A stretch of 64,000 nucleotides of DNA from contig JBCBSS010000001.1 of assembly GCA_039819065.1 (NCBI GenBank), positions 1 to 64,000 on the forward strand, given 5' to 3'. The stretch comes from JBCBSS01 sp039819065. Lineage in GTDB: Bacteria; Bacteroidota; Bacteroidia; Cytophagales; Cyclobacteriaceae. The notes below the pieces were generated by a model. The model ran no database searches, had not been told where the DNA came from, and saw nothing but the letters and a program-made list of their open reading frames with translations. The position numbers and the translations under genes were made by a program. This document shows positions 41,772 to 49,147 of the stretch, piece after piece; the stretch's first letter is position 1; every line of letters starts with the position of its first letter.

Positions 41772-43835
41772 CTAGTTGGATTTAAAAGTCTTTTTGTCCA
41801 ACCCCACTCCTTTCACTTCGATTGATTTCCATTGCTTAGGTAGTGGTCTTTTCTTTTGTTCTACCCCGTTCTCGGTAATTTCAAGGCCAGCGTAACCTGC
41901 CAAAACTGCTTGTAGCATAGCACCTGCCCCAGTAGCAAAATACGGGTTGGTACCGTTGGCCTGTTCAGAAATGACTCCGAAAGGAGGCACTTGGTTGGGC
42001 CTGTAGCTTTTGAGAAAGATATCGTAGGATTTATCCGTTTCACCTAGCCAATTGTATAATAAAGCCAGAATGGCAAAACCCATGGCCGGTCCATTGTCGT
42101 CATATCTAGGTGTGTAATAGGTCACATCTTTTTTCATTTGCGTCTCATCCCTCACTAGGTCAAGTGGATAGGAGAGCAAATTCACATCGGCCTGCTTTAT
42201 AGTTTGCCCCTGGTAACCTTGGTATTCGCTAGTGGTGCCATCCTGAAACTTAGGAATCACAATTCGCTCAGCCGTGTTTCTCCAGGCCGGGTCAGGTGTC
42301 AGGCCAAGCACTTCGGCGGCATCGGCCGCATACCTCAATGCTACTTTTGCCACTCCGTTGGTAAAGGCATTATCATCTACGCCCTCAGCATATTCATCCG
42401 CTCCTACTACATTATTAATGTGTAGCTTGCCATCCTCGCCTTCTTCTGCTCGGCTCACCCAAAAGTCCGCTACCTCTTTTAAAACTGGATAACCACGACT
42501 TTGCAGCCATTCCTTATCCTTAGTCACTTGATAGTATTTCCAGAATGCCCATCCAACATCTCCGGTGATGTGGTGCTCAAATAGCCCGGTCAGTGCCCAG
42601 ATCGGGGTCGCTTCTTGCCCACTGTCATCGGATTCCCAGGGAAACATAGCTCCTTCGTATCCGTGAGCGAAGGCATTGCGCTTGGCATTTTGCAGTCGTT
42701 CATAACGATATTCTAGTAATGACTTAGCGATCTCCGGGTGGAAAGTCAGCAGTACGGGATACATCCACAATTCTGTATCCCAGAATACGTGACCGTTGTA
42801 TCCAAGGCCGGAAAGCCCCATAGGTGACATGCTGTAAGCGGTGCCAGCTCGTGCGAATGAATAGAGATGATATAAAGCAAAGCGCACATCCTTTTGCACT
42901 TGTGGGTCTCCCTTTATGACAATATCTCCTTCCCAAAGCGCTTCCCAGGCTGCATTATGTCTTTTGAGGTTACGCTCCCTTCCTTCAAGGTAAGCATAGA
43001 GAGTGAGTCGTTCAGCCTCATTTTGTGGGTCTTCAAAGTGAGCCGAAGTACACACACTACCGAAGACCGTAAAGGAAAACGTTTCATTCCTCTTGAGCTC
43101 TTTGTAGAACTTCAAATTGTGGTTGTCATAGTCTTTCTCTTCGTGTATTAACTCCACATGCTCTTCCTCAGACTCAAACAGTATGGTTGACGAAGCGGCC
43201 ACTTTCAATTTACCGGTTGGACTAAGGGCTGATGAGGTCATCAATGGTATTTGCTCCCTTCCTGGCACATCGATTACCGCGTAATGATTACTTACATCTC
43301 TCAATATTTGAGGTGCCCTCATGAAACTGCTCGGTGCCAGCAACATGTCTTTTTTGGCCTTGATGGTAACTTCGACCATAGACGTGAATGGCAAATGCCT
43401 AAGAGATCGCAATGTATAAGTAACGGTAAGGTCTTTGTAGTCCACCAAAGAAGTGAACGTACCGTTTCTGAAATTGATAGACTGTGTTTTCTTAAGCGTA
43501 TTCTCTTCGCTAAAGGTGTTATTGTATGCTTTTTTCTTTTCTTCAGTAAAATGCGGGTTTGAGAATTCTATATCAGCAAAGTTGAATACCTTCATGATGT
43601 TGGCTACTCTGCCTCGACCATAGGTATCAAAGGCCCCATTGAGTACTACATCCTTTATCTTGAAGTTGTCAGGTGAAGAGACAAGTCCGACCATGCCATT
43701 GGCCACGGTCACACCGAAGTATCGGTTGGGGTCAATCTCGTCGACAGATATTTGCCATTCTTCTTCGACTATTTTTTGGGCCAAAAGTATAGGGCAGGCT
43801 AATAAAAATACCGTTGCTATAAGCAATGATCTCAT
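41772..43835 (-). CDS. Secreted GH65 hydrolase, probable acid-trehalase-like enzyme
   Basis: A 687-aa protein with a signal peptide (1-19, ending LLAQK). The GH65 catalytic barrel shows GHVFWDTELWMYPVLL (about 350-365), the catalytic Glu region NVVGADEYAEGVDDNAFTNGVA (about 480-500) and KQADVNLLSYPLD. The C-terminal loop PPFGVISEQANGTNPYFATGAGAMLQAVLAGYAGLEI lacks the Ser-rich phosphate site of GH65 phosphorylases and resembles hydrolases such as yeast Ath1 and human PGGHG. Export, where phosphate is scarce, fits a hydrolase. It probably cleaves trehalose or a related alpha-glucoside in the periplasm. Confidence 0.82.
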   Translation of the reverse strand: MRSLLIATVFLLACPILLAQKIVEEEWQISVDEIDPNRYFGVTVANGMVGLVSSPDNFKIKDVVLNGAFDTYGRGRVANIMKVFNFADIEFSNPHFTEEKKKAYNNTFSEENTLKKTQSINFRNGTFTSLVDYKDLTVTYTLRSLRHLPFTSMVEVTIKAKKDMLLAPSSFMRAPQILRDVSNHYAVIDVPGREQIPLMTSSALSPTGKLKVAASSTILFESEEEHVELIHEEKDYDNHNLKFYKELKRNETFSFTVFGSVCTSAHFEDPQNEAERLTLYAYLEGRERNLKRHNAAWEALWEGDIVIKGDPQVQKDVRFALYHLYSFARAGTAYSMSPMGLSGLGYNGHVFWDTELWMYPVLLTFHPEIAKSLLEYRYERLQNAKRNAFAHGYEGAMFPWESDDSGQEATPIWALTGLFEHHITGDVGWAFWKYYQVTKDKEWLQSRGYPVLKEVADFWVSRAEEGEDGKLHINNVVGADEYAEGVDDNAFTNGVAKVALRYAADAAEVLGLTPDPAWRNTAERIVIPKFQDGTTSEYQGYQGQTIKQADVNLLSYPLDLVRDETQMKKDVTYYTPRYDDNGPAMGFAILALLYNWLGETDKSYDIFLKSYRPNQVPPFGVISEQANGTNPYFATGAGAMLQAVLAGYAGLEITENGVEQKKRPLPKQWKSIEVKGVGLDKKTFKSN

Positions 43836-43863
43836 ATCTCAGGGTTGGGGTTAGTTGGGTACA

Positions 43864-43912
43864 ATTGGTTTTTATAACCAATCTAAAAATTAGAAGAATT
43901 GCAATGCAATTC
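43864..43912. promoter_or_regulatory. Two palindromes upstream of the GH65 gene
   Basis: ATTGGTT-TTTAT-AACCAAT (43864-43882) and GAATTGCA-A-TGCAATTC (43896-43912) are perfect inverted repeats in the 158-bp gap between the haloperoxidase-like gene and the GH65 gene. The gap is larger than the others in the cluster, so an internal, regulated promoter for the GH65-SSS-GH37 genes is possible. The TTGCAATGCAA motif differs from the LacI-type site elsewhere. Confidence 0.4.
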
Positions 43913-43993
43913 CAAATGAAACCCAGCTTGTGGATATGAAACCTAACAGTAAAAGTGCTAGACTAAATCAGGTGAATAGATATGAGCGCTATA

Positions 43994-45373
43994 TCAGTTT
44001 GCCGAAGCCTGATTTTCCGACGCTGCGTCTTTCCTTCTGGTTACTAGATTCTGAAGGATAAAAGAACCTACCTGCTTTCCTTGATCTACACCATTTTCAA
44101 TGGCCGGCATATAGTGAATGCCACCGTAAAGTCGGCTAATGGCCGCTTCTTCTGACGCTTCAAAGAATGAATCAAATGTACGCACCGGAAGTCCGTATTC
44201 TACCTCAGTAGAATCAGCGAAGTGAAACTCGCTGCCAAGTAAATCGGTCAGAATGGTGGCAGCCGAGGCAGAGATAACGCTGTGCCCGCTGGTGTATTCT
44301 GGGAAAGGAGGGGTTTGTAAAAGCGGCAGCCACTCCTCGTCAAGGTACTGATTAATCAGCGTCTCAGGGCGTACCAATATACTGCGCCATTTTTCATCCC
44401 AACAACTGATAAAACCATCGGCTAAGGCAATAGATACGCGCGTGTAGGCCTCTACAGTTTGCATCATATCGAGTTCGGCTTGCCTGGTCACGATAGAAGT
44501 GATGCCTATCCAATGGCCTCCCGGGGTGATCTTCTTGGTAGCAAACATGGCGTGGCCAGCATGATGGGATACATAAGGGTTGCAATCCCAAAATTGTGCG
44601 ATGCTTTCCTTCTCTTCGTCTAGATTCTTACCGGTTTCGTATACCTCGATCAGCTCTTTGTAGAACTGGCTATTCTCATCCATGTCGAAAGGTGTGGGAG
44701 GTGCAGGAACAAATTGCTTAGCCGAGTCAATCACGAAAGGTCTGATCTTATTCCAGTGCGGCTCTATCCCTTCCATATAATCGGGTGGGGTGGGTTTCCA
44801 AGCGTCAGTCTCTTCTCTTATGGTGTACTTAGGGAATGTTCTGGTTTGTTTATAATTGTCTTTATCGGCCCATGCTAGTATGTGCTGGGCAACTTCTTCG
44901 CCATAGGCAATGGAGCGATCATATACCTTGGAAGGCATTCCTGAATCCTTAATGCTTTGGTACAGGCTATTCTGGTAAGATTCTATTTTGTCCTCAGAAA
45001 AGATCAGGGTTTTACCCACAGTAAGAAAGGCGTGAATACTAGCCAAAGGATAGGCGTATTCCTGGGTGGTATCTGGTTTAGGGACAACTTCCAGATCAGT
45101 AAGCTGACCTGCCAATGTCTGGTACTCAGGGTGTTCATGTAACAACACCTCATAGGCAGCTATGCTGGGATATACGTAAATTCTACTGGCCACAGGAGGT
45201 GAGAATATGTCATGCACGATCACATCGGTCAGCTTTTTCATGGAGTTATGAAACAAAGCCGTATCGGTCAATGCTTGTTTGTATTCCTGATTGTTATTCT
45301 CACAGCTCATAGGCACTATAAGCATGCCTAAAGCCATGGCGATAGCAGTTATTCTAAAATTAATCTTCATCAC
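43994..45373 (-). CDS. Vanadium-dependent haloperoxidase / PAP2-like lipoprotein
   Basis: A 459-aa lipoprotein with lipobox VPMSC (Cys about 24). It has the three-part PAP2/vanadium haloperoxidase signature: K-W-R-S-I-L-V-R-P (Kx6RP, about residue 325), PEYTSGHSVISASAA (SGH, about 360) and SRLYGGIHYMPAIENG (SRx5H, about 412). The long helical N-terminus and the DCNPYVSHHAGHAMFA segment match the bacterial haloperoxidase-related group. These sites hold vanadate or phosphate; whether it oxidises halides or cleaves phosphate esters is not decidable from sequence. It follows the FG-GAP gene by 20 bp, a pairing common in Bacteroidota. Confidence 0.85.
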   Translation of the reverse strand: MMKINFRITAIAMALGMLIVPMSCENNNQEYKQALTDTALFHNSMKKLTDVIVHDIFSPPVASRIYVYPSIAAYEVLLHEHPEYQTLAGQLTDLEVVPKPDTTQEYAYPLASIHAFLTVGKTLIFSEDKIESYQNSLYQSIKDSGMPSKVYDRSIAYGEEVAQHILAWADKDNYKQTRTFPKYTIREETDAWKPTPPDYMEGIEPHWNKIRPFVIDSAKQFVPAPPTPFDMDENSQFYKELIEVYETGKNLDEEKESIAQFWDCNPYVSHHAGHAMFATKKITPGGHWIGITSIVTRQAELDMMQTVEAYTRVSIALADGFISCWDEKWRSILVRPETLINQYLDEEWLPLLQTPPFPEYTSGHSVISASAATILTDLLGSEFHFADSTEVEYGLPVRTFDSFFEASEEAAISRLYGGIHYMPAIENGVDQGKQVGSFILQNLVTRRKDAASENQASAN

Positions 45374-45393
45374 TATTACCTGTTCATTAATAC

Positions 45394-48300
45394 TTACAAA
45401 GGATCTTCAATTGCTCGCTTTTTGTAAGATAGGATCTTTAATGCCTCATTGTTCGTTCCGACCAAGATCAGCTTTTCCTGTCCGACCGTATTGAGTACTT
45501 TCAAATCCCGAACTTCACCGTCAAGGGTTAGCCCATATTGATTCAAATTTAAAGATTGGAATTGTTTTGTGCCATCCCCGAGCAAAAGGAGTCCGGGACT
45601 GGCGTCGTATCTGCCCAAGTTAATGGTTGGGTTGAGCAGGTTCCCAGCCATCAGCATATCCAAATGTCCATCCCTATTGAAGTCGTCAACAGCAATCGCG
45701 TTCACCGGGGACAGTTGCGCGAATAAAGGCAAAGGTTCTATGGCATAAGTACCATCTCCATTATTAATAATGAGGGAAGTGCGCAGTTCAAATGCCTTCT
45801 TGATTGTCACACCTTCATCCAACTCACCATTCACGAAAATATCATTAATAGTTTTGACCTCAGCGTATTGCTGAAAACTGGTAAACCTTTTCCTTAAAGA
45901 AACAATCTGATTGGACATGTCCAAAATGGATGGGAATGGCGTACTAAAACCTTCTTTGTAATAGCACAGCACAGGATCAATGGTACCATTCTGATCAAAA
46001 TCCTTCACATAAAGTGAGAGCGGCTCTTCCAACGATGCCTTTAGTTTAGAATTTGTACCTAGGTTCCCTGCGATAAAATCAATATCACCGTCTTGATCTA
46101 CATCAGCAGCTGTGATGGTATTCCACCATCCATTACTGTTTGACAAACTGGCTTCTTGGGTTGCATTGGCAAACTTGCCATTAGCATTCTTGAAAATCGT
46201 TATGGGCATCCACTCTCCGACCACGATTAAATCTTTAAATCCATTGTCATCGACGTCAATCCAAAGTGCGTCGGTGACCATACCCAGTGAATCTAGTCCT
46301 GGCAATACAGATTGATCGGCCGGTGAGAAGCTACCCTGCCCGTCATTCGTCAGCAGCAGACTTCTTGGAGAAACACCGTAGCTTCCAGGCACTGACCTGC
46401 TGCCTACAAAAAGGTCGTGATCTCCGTCATTATCATAATCTATGGCAGTAACACATGAGCCATTGAGGCGTGAAACAGCAAGTGATCCTGTTGCTCTGGA
46501 GAAATTTCCACCTCCATCATTTAGATAAAGTCGGTCTTCCAAGAGTTGGTGGCCTTCAGGAAACTCTCCTCCTCCACTAACCACGTAAAGATCAACGTCT
46601 CCATCTTTATCTGCATCGAAGAAAGTCGCATCGACATCTTCGAAGTTTTTATCTACTTCAAGCGCTAACTGAGATAGTTTAGCCAGTTTCCCAACTTCGT
46701 TTTGAACTACTATGGCACCTGCCTGACCATTGGCACCACAGACATAAATGTCATTCAGGCCATCTCCATTAATATCTCCTACTGCTATGCCCGGGCCCTG
46801 GGTAGACAGCTTGTGGGGCATCAAGTATTCTTTATCAAAATCGTCATATTCATTTTCTTGGTGGGCAATTGAAAGCGTATCACTTTGACCGTATTCGGTA
46901 ATGAATGGAGTCACTTTTTCGCTTACGGGAACGAACTTGCCAGTGGCTTCTGATTGGTCGACTACAATCTCTTGATTCACTGGTATATCCTTGATCAACT
47001 GATAGCTACCTCCGGGCCATATCACTCTGAGACTATCTGCTTTTTGCATTTGCCCAATGCCAAAGGTGAGCGTATTATCAACTGAGGAAATGAATCCTCT
47101 AGATGGCAGTTGTTCTAAAACCTGGACTCTGGCACTATCATATAGCGTCACTCTCGCCCCTACACCATTGGTGTTTTTGCCAGCACCTTTGAGTTTTACT
47201 CTTAAATAATTGTTTTGGCTGTTGTTGCGATAGACAAAGGCTTCATCATTGATATTGTTGATGATCAAATCCTTGTCCCCGTCGTTATCCAAATCGGCAT
47301 AGGCCGCTCCGTTTGAGAAAGAAGGGTGATCAACATTCCATTGCTTAGAGAAATCGGTAAATGACAGATCGCCGTTATTCTTGAAGATGAAGTTGGGAAT
47401 CTTAAGTGAGGGCATACGGCTGATCAGGTACTTCTCCACCGAATCTTCAGGATGCCGAGCATACAGCTTTTGTGCATCGTTAGAAAGGTAATTAATGTAG
47501 TCCAAGTCATTAGGCCTCCTGATAATACCGTTGCTCACAAACATGTCTTTGAAACCGTCATTATCAAAGTCAGCCAACAAGGGTGACCAACTCCAATCGG
47601 TGGCATAAACATCGGTCATCAGTGCGATGTCACTGAACTGGCCTTTTCCCATATTCAGTTGTAAAGTATTTCTGGCCAATTGATTGTAATAGCCAAAGGT
47701 CTTTTTAATATCATTGATCTCATTTGTTTCCTCGCCAGAAGACTTCTTCAAGATGGATTCTTGTGCAGGTAACATGTCCATTACGGCTATATCTACCAAT
47801 CCATCATTATTAAAGTCTGCTATATCGTTGCCCATCGAAAACTTGCTGGTGTGCTTCAAGGATTTTTTGAGTTGCTCACTGAAAGTACCATCGCAGTTGT
47901 TAATATAGAGGTAATCATCCTCATGGAAGTCATTAGAAATATAAAGGTCAATACATCCATCGTTGTTGATGTCGCCGGCCGTTGCGGCCAAGCCGTAGCC
48001 TATGATACTTCTGAAAATACCGGCTTCATCCGTCACATCTTTGAAAAAGGGGATATCTTCATCGAAATCATTTCTAAAGAGACGGTCTCCTCCGCGTAGC
48101 GATCGCTCATATCTCAAAGTGGTATCGCCGTAAGATCTTCGCGTATGTATGGCATGGTTTAATAGAAATACGTCAAGATCACCATCAAGGTCATAATCGA
48201 AGAAGGTGGCGTGGGTAGAAAACCCGCTAAAGTCAAGTCCGTATTGAAGCGCTTTGTCTGTGAAGGTCAAATCTCCATTATTGATGAAGAGTTGGTTTTT

Positions 48301-48720
48301 ACCCCGAATACCTTTGTAGCCACCCAATTGACAAACATAAATGTCCAACAACCCGTCAGCATTGACATCGGCCATAGTCACACCTGTAGACCAATCACCG
48401 GTACCAGTCACTCCTGCTGACTCACTGATATCTTCAAACTTGAGATCACCTTTGTTCAGGTAGAGTTTGTTTTCTCCTTCATTCGAGGTGAAGTAGACAT
48501 CTACCAGGCCATCGTTGTTGATATCCCCGGTAGCAACACCGCCACCATTGTTATAATAGATATATTCAATGATGTTGAAATAGGGACTTTCTGAAAGTTG
48601 GTTAGTGAAATTGATGTTCGTCGCTGACGATTCCATTAAAGTAAAAAGCTCACCCTCGTTGTTCGTAGAATTGCACGCTCCCACAGCCAAAAGCAATACA
48701 ACTAGCAGTCTTCTCTTCAT
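45394..48720 (-). CDS. FG-GAP/VCBS repeat lipoprotein with ASPIC/UnbV domain
   Basis: A 1108-aa lipoprotein (lipobox about residue 16, VGAC). It has about 14 DxDxDGxxD calcium-binding loops from FG-GAP/VCBS repeats, for example DVNADGLLDIYV, DYDLDGDLDVFL and DADKDGDVDLYV. A central ASPIC/UnbV domain (about 505-585, NYLRVKLKGAGKNTNGVGARVTLYD to LRVIWPGG) is followed by a second set of repeats that starts GPGIAVGDINGDGLNDIYVCG. Such proteins are beta-propellers on the cell surface thought to bind polysaccharides or proteins. It is the first gene of the leftward cluster with the haloperoxidase-like, GH65, SSS and GH37 genes. Confidence 0.9.
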   Translation of the reverse strand: MKRRLLVVLLLAVGACNSTNNEGELFTLMESSATNINFTNQLSESPYFNIIEYIYYNNGGGVATGDINNDGLVDVYFTSNEGENKLYLNKGDLKFEDISESAGVTGTGDWSTGVTMADVNADGLLDIYVCQLGGYKGIRGKNQLFINNGDLTFTDKALQYGLDFSGFSTHATFFDYDLDGDLDVFLLNHAIHTRRSYGDTTLRYERSLRGGDRLFRNDFDEDIPFFKDVTDEAGIFRSIIGYGLAATAGDINNDGCIDLYISNDFHEDDYLYINNCDGTFSEQLKKSLKHTSKFSMGNDIADFNNDGLVDIAVMDMLPAQESILKKSSGEETNEINDIKKTFGYYNQLARNTLQLNMGKGQFSDIALMTDVYATDWSWSPLLADFDNDGFKDMFVSNGIIRRPNDLDYINYLSNDAQKLYARHPEDSVEKYLISRMPSLKIPNFIFKNNGDLSFTDFSKQWNVDHPSFSNGAAYADLDNDGDKDLIINNINDEAFVYRNNSQNNYLRVKLKGAGKNTNGVGARVTLYDSARVQVLEQLPSRGFISSVDNTLTFGIGQMQKADSLRVIWPGGSYQLIKDIPVNQEIVVDQSEATGKFVPVSEKVTPFITEYGQSDTLSIAHQENEYDDFDKEYLMPHKLSTQGPGIAVGDINGDGLNDIYVCGANGQAGAIVVQNEVGKLAKLSQLALEVDKNFEDVDATFFDADKDGDVDLYVVSGGGEFPEGHQLLEDRLYLNDGGGNFSRATGSLAVSRLNGSCVTAIDYDNDGDHDLFVGSRSVPGSYGVSPRSLLLTNDGQGSFSPADQSVLPGLDSLGMVTDALWIDVDDNGFKDLIVVGEWMPITIFKNANGKFANATQEASLSNSNGWWNTITAADVDQDGDIDFIAGNLGTNSKLKASLEEPLSLYVKDFDQNGTIDPVLCYYKEGFSTPFPSILDMSNQIVSLRKRFTSFQQYAEVKTINDIFVNGELDEGVTIKKAFELRTSLIINNGDGTYAIEPLPLFAQLSPVNAIAVDDFNRDGHLDMLMAGNLLNPTINLGRYDASPGLLLLGDGTKQFQSLNLNQYGLTLDGEVRDLKVLNTVGQEKLILVGTNNEALKILSYKKRAIEDPL

Positions 48721-49147
48721 TTATTCTGGAGTTATCTTTCAATAATACGACTTCCAGTGAATATCTTAAAGGAGATACGAGCATAAAGTTGGGTTTGGTT
48801 TACTGCCGGCTTCTTGTTAGAACAACCTATTGTTCACTGACTAAAATGCGGTCTTAATTATATCTTAATTGTATTGATAGAAGGAGATTGCGGTTTTATC
48901 TGATTTTAATGCCAAATTCTTTACGAAGCATTCAAATTATTACCAATTTAATATTATCTTAAAACCTCTTAGAACGGCTCTATACGCACGGAAAGATCTG
49001 TTCGGCTCAGCAAGATCTACGGAGCTTTGCAGAACAGGTAAGCTTGGAACGAGAGCAGTGGTTTATCTCTTGAAGATTTAGCTCACTCTATGTGTCGAAG
49101 GCCTGCTAAGGTTTTGGTAATTATTTCAATAACGGGCTGACTATATC
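48721..49147. other. Divergent promoter spacer
   Basis: A 427-bp AT-rich spacer without a gene between the FG-GAP gene (leftward) and the TonB receptor gene (rightward). No clear palindrome, LacI-type site or Bacteroidota promoter box was identified. Confidence 0.5.

Noticed and set aside
41772..43835. Maltose or trehalose phosphorylase for the GH65 protein
   Set aside because: It is exported and its C-terminal loop lacks the Ser-rich phosphate site, so a hydrolase is more likely.
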